A stretch of 64,000 nt of DNA from Chondrilla cf. caribensis. Lineage: Eukaryota > Porifera > Demospongiae > Chondrillida > Chondrillidae. Location: assembly GCA_964020155.1 (NCBI GenBank), contig OZ026558.1, forward strand, positions 415,001 to 479,000. Direction: 5' to 3'. The notes beneath the pieces are model-generated. The model did not search any database, was not told where the DNA came from, and worked only from the letters and a program-made list of their open reading frames with translations. How positions within the stretch are numbered: the stretch's first letter is position 1; each line of letters starts with the position of its first letter. Position numbers and translations under genes: made by a program. This document shows positions 1-11,585 of the stretch, piece after piece.

Positions 1-50
1 CTAATAGTGGTGTGTGTACAGCTAGTAGTGGTGTGTGTATAGCTACAATA
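1..50 (+). repeat. End of a 21-bp minisatellite
   Basis: Two and a half units of the 21-bp minisatellite that recurs across the window (core GCTAGTAGTGGTGTGTGTACA). The array presumably continues left of the window. It lies just upstream of the first oxidase gene, as a much longer array does in front of the second copy. Confidence 0.85.
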
Positions 51-83
51 TTTGTGATGTGTCTCGTTATAACGTCACCATCA

Positions 84-121
84 TGACGTCACACGTACTC
101 TGCGTGTGGCAGTGTATAAAT
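84..121 (+). promoter_or_regulatory. CRE plus TATA promoter of oxidase copy A
   Basis: A perfect TGACGTCA (CRE/ATF-type site) at 84-91 lies 31 bp, start to start, upstream of a TATAAAT box at 115-121. The same two elements with the same 31-bp spacing precede copy B (30710-30717 and 30741-30747). The expected transcription start is about 145, in a stretch almost identical between copies. This places the in-frame GTG at 106 upstream of transcription and supports the ATG at 163 as start. Confidence 0.75.
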
Positions 122-162
122 TTAGCTTCAGAATACAGTCAGTCCAGTCACTAACTGTGGAA

Positions 163-3100
163 ATGACAGCAATGATACACGAGCACGGCAGGATCGCAGC
201 TGAGCCCAACTGGTTGACGGGTGACCTAGGAAAGTATCCGGGTATCGATGATACAGAGGTTACTACTTCTAGACCGATTGGCGGGCATCAGAGACTCGAG
301 ATCGAGGAACCCCTGCAGCAGAGCGACCTCCTGAAACCGTTTATGATGGACATTGCTAGAAAGGGACTGGCGTACGCTTACAAAAAGTACGGTCAGGGCT
401 TAACCCCTAGCGAATCCATCGATATCGCTCAAGTTGAACAGACCAGCAATCCAAAGCACGTAATCATTGTCGGAGCGGGAATGGCTGGCCTCGTGGCTGC
501 GCACGAGCTTGCAAGGGTCGGACACAAAGTGACCATATTGGAGACGCAGGATCGAGTTGGGGGACGAGTGAAGACGATTGGCGGTGACGCTGGGCTAAAG
601 GGGACGCACCAACCAGTGAACTTTGCTAAGGGATTGTATGCCGATGGTGAGTACCGAACTACTGTGGAAATCGCGTAACAGACTATACCGTATATCAATC
701 ATTAATCAATCATTATTATTAACGGGCCACGTGCATAGCACTAGACAGAATGTCCTATGAAGCACACATCATATATCAAAAAAGAAAATCAGATCAACAA
801 CAAAACATTATAAGTCACCATTCTGCCTGGAGTCAATTAAAACTAAACTAAATTATGCACTTTTTGGCATGCGTAATTGCATGTCAGCAAACTTCCTCAT
901 TGACTGAGCTAGTTAACAAGCAAGAGTTCATACTCGTTCGAGAGGTCTGAGGACAAAGTTACAGTAACAATTTTGTATAATTGACAATGTCCAATTCTAT
1001 GTTGAATTGAAACTTGACTTGCCTGTTGTTCCCTGCAGCTGGTGCAATGCGACTACCATGCGGACCTGAGACTGACACAGAGAAAATGACCCATTTCCTC
1101 ACCGACTACTATGGCAACCTCTTTGGCCTCAAAAAGTTGCAATTTGTGAACAGTGACGACAATGCCTTCCTGAAGTTTTACAATGCCGAAAAAATCAAAA
1201 TTAAAGGTGAACAGCTTAGCTTATTTTGTGATCATGATTATTTTCCTTTTCAGCATAATATTTATCACTATAAAGAAGTTAATATAGTAATCACATGAGC
1301 CATGCATACTAAAGTCTGAAATAATGAATTTTTGAAACAAAATTACATGCAGGATGGCTTGGACTAGGGAATGGTTATAAGCTATTCTGAGTTAATATAT
1401 GAAATATTAGGTTGAATATCACTGTATATGGACCAGCTTATTACCAATGTTGTAGTTATTACTCAATCAGTCTCTTGCTCTGGTCATCAAATAGCACAGA
1501 CACTAGAGTCATCACTAATATAAGTGTATCCTGATTTCTAGCATATGCCATTTGTACCATCCAAGGATACGTACATACTTCTTCATTAACAACTTCCCCT
1601 CATAAACACATCACAGCATCACATCATTAATAAGTCACGGTATAGGTGGATTTTGCCAATAGTGTTACTTAGCAATCAGTTATACCACACGTATGTTACC
1701 ATAATGATGACTGATATTAATGGACCAACTGTGTACTGAGATATGATAGATATGAAATAGCACACACACACTAGAGTCATCACTAATAGTGTTACTTAGC
1801 AACCAGTTATACCATACGTATGTTATACCATGATAATGATGACTGATATCAATGTACCAACTGTGTACTGAGATATGCTTCTTGAAACACTCACAAAGTA
1901 TGATGCAAATACTAAAAATTCTGGTTTGATCCCCTATACAGAATGGAAGCCGACAAAAACCAGCGAATTCTGGCCGGGATGGGATGACAGGATCCAAAGA
2001 ACTGGGGGCAAAGCCAAGTATGAGATCAAGGATATTGGTAGGTACATTGATTGTTTTAGTACTTTTATTGCTTTGAAAACTGTGTAGATCTTCGAAGCTC
2101 TCCTTTATAAATGACCAAATTAATCTCAATTGCATTGTGCCCACTTCTTTATACACCTTGCCCCAATCTGCTCACAAATGCCCTATCACTTCAAGAAGGG
2201 TATTCTTGTATTTGTTGGACATATATGTAGCTTAGATTGCCATGCATACATACAATGTAGATGAGCCTTAAAAAGCTATAGATTAAAGTTCAATCCTCTG
2301 TCTCTTGCAGATGATTATTATGATCACACCACTGAAGTTATCGTTGACCAACTGCGTATACGCTTGGCTGGAAAAATTGATTGGAAGGAGAAAGCTACTA
2401 TTTGGCAAGAATGGATTGACACCTGGAGCTACTTCTCTCTTATCAGCTTCCTGACCAGTACCCAGGCTAGCATTATTTCTCACATCCCTAAAGACTCCAT
2501 CACTCCAGACCTGGATAAGCTCAGTTACCTGTTGCCATGGCCCCAAGCAGCCATCACAGCCTACATGCAATTCACCTACACACAGCAGCTAGACTCAAGC
2601 TTGGTAGAGTACCTACGAGACCAGATGGGGAAGTGGTGGTCACCGCACATGCACCGCTTCAAAGGTGGCATGTCTGAGCTGCCAAATGCATTTGAGAGAG
2701 CCAACAACAGTCAGGATGCTCATCATCGCTGGCAAATTGTGAAGAATTTCACCGTATATAAGATCGAGTATGATTCATCAGATGACAACATACACAAGGA
2801 AGTGTGTGTATCGGGTTATTCACCTGATGAATCTGACACGGACAACACTGGTCATGCTGTGATCGTCACAACTCCCGTGCACATCCTCAGGCAAATCGAT
2901 TTTCAGAATGCCAGCAAAACTCCACCACTTCCCTATGGATTCTACAACGCAATATCCGATATCTGGTATGGCCCCGCCACAAAGATCATGCTTCAGTGTA
3001 AGACGAGATTCTGGGAATCAGAAGAGTATGACATCCATGGAGGCTTCAGTAGGACCACTCTACCCATTGGTCAGCTCCATTACCCAAGCAACCCTAAAGA

Positions 3101-3509
3101 TGACCCAGCCTTCCCTGACGACGTCAAGGGAGGAATCCTCCTCGTTTACACATGGAAGTCAGAGGCACTTATGTTTGGGTCACTTAAACCAAAGATAGCT
3201 GTCGAGGAAGCAGTCCGCCAGATAACTGAAATCCACCCTGAGATGAAAGATGAGTATGACAATGTTTGGGCTATCGAACCATGGTACAACGAACCCTCAG
3301 CCCAGGGAGCCTATTGTCTTCTGAAGCCTACACAGTTTAGGAATGTCAATGGGCTCATGTATCCTTGGCAAAACCTCTATTTTGCTGGAGAGGCCATTTC
3401 ATTTGCCTCCGGGTGGATCCAGGGTGCACTTGAGTCTGGTCTACGGGCAGCCTACCAGTTTTACGCTCGGAACGAGGATGAAGGGAAGAAGAAACCACAT
3501 TCCAACTAA
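163..3509 (+). CDS. L-amino-acid oxidase-like flavoenzyme, copy A (4 exons)
   Basis: Predicted exons are 163-646, 1039-1206, 1942-2037 and 2311-3509, all with GT-AG introns and all interrupting codons in phase 1. The total is 1947 nt, giving 648 residues. The product is a flavin amine oxidase of the L-amino-acid oxidase type, which would deaminate amino acids oxidatively to keto acids, ammonia and hydrogen peroxide. What is seen: the dinucleotide-binding motif [10 protein letters not shown] at about residues 100-109, followed by GGRVKT; AGAMRLP encoded across the exon 1/2 junction, typical of this family; and the C-terminal FAD-contact block [20 protein letters not shown]. No signal peptide is evident; about 95 residues precede the FAD domain. 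The paralogue at 30794 has the same exon structure. Substrate is not predictable. A cleaner reading than a generic monoamine oxidase, but the exact subfamily is inference. Confidence 0.88.
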
Positions 3510-3599
3510 CTGTTGGCCGTATGCAATAGTTCAACTTAATTCTTTTTGTAACCTTCATCGTTAATCTGATATATATTATAATTACAAATAATAATAATA

Positions 3600-3605
3600 A
3601 ATAAA
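3600..3605 (+). terminator. Poly(A) signal AATAAA of oxidase copy A
   Basis: AATAAA about 90 nt after the stop codon, in an AT-rich tract. Copy B has AATAAA at the corresponding place (34933-34938). Confidence 0.6.
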
Positions 3606-4462
3606 ACTTGATAATTGATTGCATTTAAGAAGTCTTTTTATTATAGTATTCATATTATGTACATATGGCCGGTAATAATGTACATGCATGTACAGGATGA
3701 ATTCTGTTTGTCACAACTGCTATTACTGACAGATTGAGATCTATAGGGTGCTGTAGCTGTCATACAATACACCCGGCTCTCAGTTGATCTACATATACAG
3801 AACATCTCCATAATATTACTGAAATGAACCTGACAAGATTAGTATTGTAATCTTACCTAGTATTGCCTATAGCTATATATTTACATAGCATAAGATTCAC
3901 GACCATGAGGTTTCACTGTTCACATGTGACCTGCTGACCTTAGCCAGACTAGGTGCATAGTTTGTTGTCAGTGTTTTGTTTACTGGTTAGTGCTAACAGC
4001 ACTTGTGTGATCGATGCATGATTTAGGGATCAGACTTCAACTGTTGCTGTGTATTCATGTATGTGTGTATGTGCTGTTACCAGTCTTAGAGCTGTGCACA
4101 GTGTTGAGTGATATCTGAACGTGACCTTGATTTGAATTGAGTGATATAGAGGCTAACTTCACATACATTATGCCAGAGCTAACTTGCACGTATAGGCCTA
4201 CACACCTGCATACGTCTCCTTCATACACTATATACAGTATTATAGTGTGCTAGCACTCCATAGTTAAAAACATTCACAATGCAAAAAGTAATTTGAGTAG
4301 GACCGCTGACACTGAACATCTTCTGGCATAGCTGTAGGTGTATGCCAACCTGATATTTGGTCCAGACCTAGCTGGTGGCATGAACTCAATATGAAACACT
4401 CCCCATGAAATAATCTCTGTATGTGCCCTGTATAACCACCCCTTCTGCCCCTCCCCTTCCAG
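3606..4462. other. Intergenic, duplicated in block B
   Basis: No gene seen. Up to about 4110 the sequence matches 34940-35440 of block B closely. From about 4140 the two diverge because copy A carries foreign sequence, including the exon fragment at 4463, where block B has the lipase C-terminus. Confidence 0.6.
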
Positions 4463-4616
4463 TAACCCAAAGAAGGCAATAGATTTTGCCTTCCAAGCTA
4501 AAGACAGTAATGGTCTGATCAGAATAATGGACAGACATCCCGATGATATGGAGTTGAAGAACATGGTGGAGAGCTATCTCCAGAGACTGGGGGGAGATGA
4601 GGAGGGTGGGGAGTAA
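4463..4616 (+). pseudogene. Isolated copy of a VPS16-like terminal exon
   Basis: Starts after a good pyrimidine-rich acceptor (CCCCTTCCAG) and reads NPKKAIDFAFQAK, then LIRIMDRHPDDMELKNMVES, to a stop. It matches the last exon of the gene model at 20760-21949 almost exactly. This copy has six G in the G-run near the end instead of seven, which shifts the tail to LGGDEEGGE before the stop at 4614-4616. No matching upstream exon lies nearby on the plus strand, so it is probably a dispersed fragment. Confidence 0.6.
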
Positions 4617-4886
4617 CCATGACAACCATAGAGGAGGGTTGCATGGAATCCAGCATGTAATGGACTATTATTTGTACATGTTTTGTGTGGAGCAATGTGT
4701 AGTAGATTTTATGTGTGTTCATACAGGTAATAATAATATTATTATAATTATACATGAGTTTGTTGTATTTGTGTGTCTCTAATGTGTACAACATTAGTAG
4801 TATTATGTTGAAACTATTCTGTATGACATCACATACAATAATCATCATGTTTTTATGTTATGAGGATACTTTGATTTTCACTCCTG

Positions 4887-5220
4887 AAGCTCTTGAATAA
4901 CTTCTGAGTATGGCTGATAGGCAAGTTGGCTTAGCTGTGCATAAAGCAGAGCTTCATCTTTTTTGAAGTCGGGACTAAACTCTGGTGGGGGAACTGCAGG
5001 GGTGGTAGAGATGGTTGCTTCAATTGTGCTTGCGGCAATTTCGTTTTGCATGTAGGCACTTGCTGAGCTCGAATAATCAAAGATTGCCCCCACATATTGC
5101 TTATTGGTAGGCCCTTCTTCTTCCTCCTTGATGTAGTTGAGTTTGGTCCTACCAGCTTGTCCATTCCCCACCCACTGCCAGTCATTGTCTATATAGGTCT
5201 TTGGATCAAAGTGTACATCA
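4887..5220 (-). pseudogene. Truncated class 3 lipase, copy A
   Basis: Encodes only about the first 110 residues of the lipase exon found intact at 35527-36445 and 46163-47078. The homology starts at the acceptor (exon base 5220) and breaks off at about 4887, just after EVIQEL. The whole catalytic domain with its GHSLGG motif is missing, and unrelated sequence follows. It lies at the same place relative to the oxidase gene as the intact lipase does in block B, so it is a deletion remnant of the duplicated block. Confidence 0.85.
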
Positions 5221-5854
5221 CTACATGGAGAAGAATGACATATGGTGTAAATTCACAGGTCCTCTGTGGAAGTTAACGAGGAAAGACTACGTATAACATT
5301 GTTTAGTCTGTTTTCAGTGATGTAAGATTGTGTTGAATGATAAAGTATGTTATTGTTAATTGTATGGAAAGTTATTACTTAATGTAATCTACCTATAATG
5401 TGGTCATGTGAACATAATGTGTACATTATACAACTTACAGTATGTAATGCAATCAATGCTGCTGCATGAAATCATTATGTCTGAGATTATACGGACTTAT
5501 TATTATATGGACTTATTCTCATATGGAAGAAGTAGGCCTGTGATAAGAGAATATTGAAATGAGAATCAGCTAGAATCCATGAATAAGTTACGTATTATGA
5601 TCTGTGTCAGCTATTGTGTGCATATACTGCCACTGAAATCTCCCGCTCTCTACTCATTACTCCCCTCATCAGTTGTTCGTTAATGCTAAGCTGGAGGTAA
5701 GCTCCTGTGCATATCATTATATCTGACTCCCCCACAGGCAGTGGCATTTAGAGTAGAGAAACTTACTGTATTTGATCACATCTAACTTCGGGTAGATCGA
5801 ACTGACTGTATTTCTGAACTAAATGAACTACTAAAGGTTTCTCATAACAGTAGC

Positions 5855-6060
5855 ATCTTGGAATCCATTTTCCGCTGTGTGATAACCATGTGACATTCTC
5901 CCTGATAAACACCCCCTGACAGGCGGGTAAATGGCGGGTGTTGACGTCTGCTCTAGATCCTTCGGGGACTCGAGGGAGGACGACGAGAACTGATGCTAAC
6001 CTTGTTGTAGTCTGCTCCTTATGATTGTGCTTAGACCGCAGTATGTGACACCAGATTTTC
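5855..6060 (+). repeat. Dispersed promoter-like module, copy 1
   Basis: First of seven copies (others near 17752, 19865, 22545, 37265, 47710 and 62385). Shared landmarks in order are a CCATTTTC-type box, GTGTGATAACCAYGTGAC (an E-box CACGTG in several copies), GGGTGTTGACGTCTGCT (a CRE half site), GACTCGAGGGAGGA, and a conserved 3' part ending near GGACCGCAGT. No ORF is conserved in it. Confidence 0.7.
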
Positions 6061-6780
6061 AACTACCTTTACCATAACCGTTTGAAGGCACCCATCCCAG
6101 TCTGGTGTAGCCGGCCTTTGCCCTCCATTTTTGTTAGTCCAGAGGGATGGGCCTAGCTACGCCAGACTACACCCTCCCACATTAGTCTGGTGTCCTGAAT
6201 TACCACGTGTTGTGTGTTATTTAGCTGCTTTGAAAGCAGTGTACACTTGGTCCAGTTAATCCTTATGTCCCCTGTGTATGGATACTGGTGGTAGGATGTT
6301 GTATGCACTTGAAGGCTATTCCATTCCAATGCAAAATGTGTGATGTAGTGTGTCTCTTATTTGGTGTTGAGGATTACAGTATTATAGTATTTTGTCACCT
6401 TTGTGTGTTGTGTGATTTTATTGTACATTATTCAATCTTTATTCACGGTTTTGTCACCATGCAATGGATCCTTTGTATGGGATCCAACAACTAAAACTAT
6501 TGATACCCACTACAAATGACCAATTTCCTGTTTTACCTTTCTATTGGTGATATTAAAGACAGGAAAATGGCTGTTGTCGAACTCGCCACAACAAAATCAC
6601 AAAATATTTCACTGCTTGAATATGTATTGGTCTCAAATTGGTATTAACTGAATCTTTGGTCAGAAGTGATTACAATGCTCAAAATGCAGAAATGGACTCA
6701 TTTGGAGATGAGGACTGTTGGATTCCCCAAACGATCACATCAGTATGTAGCATAATGTACACGCTGATGATATTCACATA
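6061..6780. other. Duplicated non-coding stretch with one exon-like piece
   Basis: Matches 37456-38200 and 47906-48655. At 6550 a TTGGTGATATTAAAGACAGG segment encodes an exon-like peptide (MAVVELATTKS) that is longest in block B, where a TATAG acceptor precedes it. In this copy one A is missing in the run before TTGGTATT and the frame closes. I recognise no function. Confidence 0.4.
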
Positions 6781-6781
6781 C

Positions 6782-6870
6782 AGCTTCCACTTTCCTTCAA
6801 TAGGAGCTCTCTCGGCATATTGCTCTGCTTCGGTCACATTCTTCTTGGACAAGCAAGCATCAACAAATGG
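6782..6870 (-). pseudogene. VPS16-like penultimate exon, copy in block A
   Basis: Minus strand reading after the acceptor CTTCAATTGCAG gives PFVDACLSKKNVTEAEQYAE and then APIEGKWKLY, matching the exon at 21574-21677. The donor end has diverged (TATGTGAATATC instead of TATTTGAAACTAGG). It lies alone in the opposite orientation to the other fragments. Shorter remnants are at 38205-38255, 48660-48725 and 49390-49440. Confidence 0.6.
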
Positions 6871-7271
6871 CTGCAATTGAAGAAGAAAGAGGATCACAAT
6901 CAATCTATATGTCCATCCATACATGACATACTGTATGACATGTGTGTAGGTGCAGGTACACTATTGACAGACTCTAGCTTACTCAAATAGCAATACTCCA
7001 ACTCATCACAGCAAACTAACAGCTAATTCTTACCCTATACTGCACACAAGATCATGTTGGCAATGTGTACGCTATGGTATATACATTCATATATTATGCA
7101 TATCATAGAGAGATTGGCTGTTAAGCGCATGCGCTTATGACAGTAAGTGGAAAGGAATTTTGCACCTAACAAATGGTATACGCTTATACAACGAGTGGTG
7201 CCTATTGACACCCAGAGCATTGTATAGCTCTTAGCATGTATCAGGCAGGAGAGAATGTAGCAAAATCAAGG

Positions 7272-7586
7272 TTACCGGAATGTGAAGAAGTTGTGTTCCT
7301 TCACAAGAGTGTTCAAAGCGAAATGTTTTGACATCTGGTACAAATAGCTGTTGCAATAGAAGTTCGATTCCAGCTTGGATTCTCGAGTGTAGCTCTTACG
7401 CACAGAGGTTGGCTTAGCTACTGAAACCCCGCAGTTGAGGGTTGTCCGGACCATAGAAGCAGCTCTGGCCATGGTACTATCATTTGCAAAAGAAACCAAA
7501 CGTTGTAACCGTCGAAACAATAATATCATATGCCTGACAGATTGACAGAGCATAGACTCTACATGGTCTATGGACAGAGTACACAC
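7272..7586 (-). other. Conserved ORF of unknown function, block A copy
   Basis: A 104-residue reading frame whose counterpart in block B (38353-38685, 110 residues) is also open and differs at only a few residues. The plus strand of block B also reads openly (from 38317) but is closed in this copy by a TGA. The minus frame is therefore the better candidate if either is coding. No domain recognised, and recent duplication alone could explain both being open. Confidence 0.3.
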
Positions 7587-7637
7587 ATTGCATATGTGCT
7601 TAATTTATATGGCTTTAGATAGACAAGAGACTATGCG

Positions 7638-7639
<2 letters not shown>

Positions 7640-7673
<34 letters not shown>
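7640..7673. repeat. (CA)n microsatellite
   Basis: About 17 CA units. Block A homology with block B ends around here, and the satellite array begins 250 bp further on. Confidence 0.95.
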
Positions 7674-7674
<1 letters not shown>

Positions 7675-7924
7675 ATAGCACGCACACACAGTATTTATTT
7701 AGATGCTCATATCATGTACGTATATGTTAGCACACACACATACACTCACACACATGCATATATTTGTCACAATTACAAAGGAGTCACAATAGTAGCATAA
7801 GTGTCAAATTAAATGGGAAAAGAAAACATTACTGTTGAAGCAGTGGTGCACGTATATACATCACAGTGACATCAAAGAAAACAAAGAACACACACACATA
7901 CACACACAGAGTACAAACCTGAGA

Positions 7925-10900
7925 TGAAGATTGTTTCATAAGTTAGTTTACATCCACAGCTAGGTCTGGTCTAAATATCAGGTTGACACACACCCTCTCC
8001 CATGAGCAATGCACGATGATACTAAGCATATGAAGAGATGGGAAGTGTTTCATAAGGTAGCTCACATCCCCAGCTAGACTAGTTGAAAATATCAGGTTGA
8101 CGCGCCCACTCTCCCACGAGGTATGCAAGATGGTGCTAAGTGCTTTTTCTCATATTCTCTCCCATACATTGACTCAGTGGTGCTATGGCCAAAATTTGGC
8201 CAAAGCACCACTTTGAATAACAAGAGTTACAAAACACACAAAGAGATGGGAAGTGTTTCATAAGGTAGCTCACACCCCCAACTAGACTAGTTGGAAATAT
8301 CAGGTTGACACGCCCACTCTCCCACGAGGTATGCAAGATGGTACTAAATGCTTTTTTTTCTCATTCTCTCCCATACATTGACTCAGTGGTGCTATGGCCA
8401 AAATTTGGCCATAGCATCACTTTGAATAACAAGAGTTACAAAGCACACAAAGAGATGGGAAGTGTTTCATAAGGTAGCTCACATCCCCAGCTAGACTAGT
8501 TGAAAATATCAGGTTGACACGCCCACTCTCCCACGAGGTATGCAAGATGGTGCTAAGTGCTTTTTCTCATATTCTCTCCCATACATTGACTCAGTGGTGC
8601 TATGGCCAAAATTTGGCCATAGCACCACTTTGAATAGCAAGAGTTACAAAGCACACAAAGAGATGGGAAGTGTTTCATAAGATAGCTCACACCCCCAGCT
8701 AGACTAGTTGAAAATATCAGGTTGACACGCCCACTCTCCCACGAGGTATGCAAGATAGTGCTAAGTGCTTTTTCTCATATTATCTCCCATACATTGACTC
8801 AGTGGTGCTATGGCCAAAATTTGGCCATAGCACCACTTTGAATAACAAGAGTTACAAAGCACACAAAGAGATGGGAAGTGTTTCATAAGGTAGCTCACAT
8901 CCCCAGCTAGACTAGTTGAAAATATCAGATTGACACGCCCACTCTCCCACGAGGTATGCAAGATGGTGCTAAGTGCTTTTTCTCATATTCTCTCCCATAC
9001 ATTGACTCAGTGGTGCTATGGCCAAAATTTGGCCATAGCACCACTTTGAATAACAAGAGTTACAAAGCACACAAAGAGATGGGAAGTGTTTCATAAGGTA
9101 GCTCACACCCCCAGCTAGACTAGTTGAAAATATCAGGTTGACACGCCCACTCTCCCACGAGGTATGCAAGATAGTGCTAAGTGCTTTTTCTCATATTCTC
9201 TCCCATACATTGACTCAGTGGTGCTATGGCCAAAATTTGGCCATAGCACCACTTTGAATAACAAGAGTTACAAAGCACACAAAGAGATGGGAAGTGTTTC
9301 ATAAGGTAGCTCACATCCCCAGCTAGACTAGTTGAAAATATCAGGCTGACACGCCCACTCTCCCACGAGGTATGCAAGATGGTGCTAAGTGCTTTTTCTC
9401 ATATTCTCTCCCATACATTGACTCATTGGTGCTATGGCCAAAATTTGGCCATAGCACCACTTTGAATAACAAGAGTTACAAAACACACAAAGAGATGGGA
9501 AGTGTTTCATAAGGTAGCTCACATCCCCAGCTAGGCTAGTTGGAAATATCAGGTTGACACGCCCACTCTCCCACGAGGTATGCAAGATGGTACTAAGTGC
9601 TTTTTTTTCCTCATATTCTCTCCCATACATTGACTCATTGGTGCTATGACCAAAATTTGGCCATAGCACCACTTTGAATAACAAGAGTTACAAAGCACAC
9701 AAAGAGATGGGAAGTGTTTCATAAGGTAGCTCACACCCCCAGCTAGACTAGTTGAAAATATCAGGTTGACATGCCCACTCTCCCACGAGGTATGCAAGAT
9801 GGTGCTAAGTGCTTTTTCTCATATTCTCTCCCATACATTGACTCAGTGGTGCTATGGCCAATATTTGGCCATAGCACCACTTTGAATAACAAGAGTTACA
9901 AAGCACACAAAGGAATGGGAAGTGTTTCATAGGGTAGCTCACATCCCCAGCTAGACTAGTTGAAAATATCAGGCTGACACGCCCACTCTCCCACGAGGTA
10001 TGCAAGATGGTGCTAAGTGCTTTTTCTCATAATTATTCTCTCCCATACATTGACTCAGTGGTGCTATGGCCAAAATTTGGCCATAGCACCACTTTGAATA
10101 ACAAGAGTTACAAAGCACACAAAGAGATGGGAAGTGTTTCATAAGGTAGCTCACATCCCCAGCTAGACTAGTTGAAAATATCAGGTTGACACGCCCACTC
10201 TCCCACGAGGTATGCAAGATGGTGCTAAGTGCTTTTTCTCATAATTATTCTCTCCCATACATTGACTCAGTGGTGCTATGGCCAAAATTTGGCCATAGCA
10301 CCACTTTGAATAACAAGAGTTACAAAGCACACAAAGAGATGGGAAGTGTTTCATAAGGTAGCTCACACCTCCAGCTAGACTAGTTGAAAATATCAGGTTG
10401 ACATGCCCACTCTCCCACGAGGTATGCAAGATGGTGCTAAGTGCTTTTTCTCATAATTATTCTCTCCCATACATTGACTCAGTGGTGCTATGGCCAAAAT
10501 TTGGCCATAGCACCACTTTGAATAACAAGAGTTACAAAACACACAGAGATGGGAAGTGTTTCATAAGGTAGCTCACATCCCCAGCTAGACTAGTTGAAAA
10601 TATCAGGTTGACATGCCCACTCTCCCACGAGGTATGCAAGATGGTGCTAAGTGCTTTTTCTCATATTCTCTCCCATACATTGACTCATTGGTGCTATGGC
10701 CAAATTTTGGCCATAGCACCACTTTGAATTACAAGAGTTACAAAGCACACAAAGAGATGGGAAGTGTTTCATAAGGTAGCTCACACCCCCAGCTAGACTA
10801 GTTGAAAATATCAGGTTGACACGCCCACTCTTCCACGAGGTATGCAAGATGGTGCTAAGTGCTTTTTCTCATATTCTCTCCCATACATTGACTCATTGGT

Positions 10901-11277
10901 GCTATGGCCAAATTTTGGCCATAGCACCACTTTGAATAACAAGAGTTACAAAGCACACAAAGAGATGGGAAGTGTTTCATAAGGTAGCTCACACCCCCAG
11001 CTAGACTAGTTGAAAATATCAGGTTGACACGCCCACTCTCCCACGAGGTATGCAAGATAGTGCTAAGTGCTTTTTCTCATATTCTCTCCCATACATTGAC
11101 TCAGTGGTGCTATGGCCAAAATTTGGCCATAGCACCACTTTGAATAACAAGAGTTACAAAGCACACAAAGAGATGGGAAGTGTTTCATAAGGTAGCTCAC
11201 ACCCCCAGCTAGACTAGTTGAAAATATCAGGTTGACACGCCCACTCTCCCACGAGGTATGTGAGATGGTACTAAGTG
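7925..11277. repeat. Satellite array, first part (208/212-bp monomers)
   Basis: Head-to-tail monomers of about 208 bp; a variant with an extra AATT in the CTCATAATTATTCTC part is 212 bp. Each monomer holds a 35-bp perfect palindrome with 17-nt arms and one central base (GTGGTGCTATGGCCAAA and its complement). The outermost left monomer (7925-8135) is most diverged and matches the single-copy relative at 59260-59465. Minus-strand frames of 66 or 82 residues recur in each monomer but the 4-bp indel breaks any longer frame, so I treat them as non-coding. Confidence 0.95.
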
Positions 11278-11585
11278 CTTTTTTTATTCAATGTGTAATG
11301 ACTATATTATTTTAATTGCAATTATGTGTAATATATGTACATACCTGGATTTGTATATATACATATAACATATTATGTATAATATATTTATTTAATTGTG
11401 AATGTATATCATATTATCTGTAATATTATATTTTCTTTATTATGCATATATGTTATTGTTTTAACCCATTTATCAATTATATAAAATTACTGTATTTCTA
11501 TCATGTAATATATTGAATGTAATTATCATATCACTAGTACCATACCTTTTAATATTACATTCAAATTGAAGTGCCATTGACGAGA
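11278..11585. repeat. AT-rich flank sequence inside the satellite
   Basis: About 308 bp nearly identical to the sequence that borders the array on its right (16073-16390) and to 59466-59775. It ends at GAGAAAACTAGTTGAAAAT, where flank passes directly into monomer with short shared sequence at the join. It looks like a captured copy of the array border. Confidence 0.85.

Noticed and set aside
106..162. Longer N-terminus of oxidase copy A starting from GTG at 106
   Set aside because: The TATA box at 115-121 lies inside it, and copy B has the same promoter arrangement with an ATG equivalent to 163.
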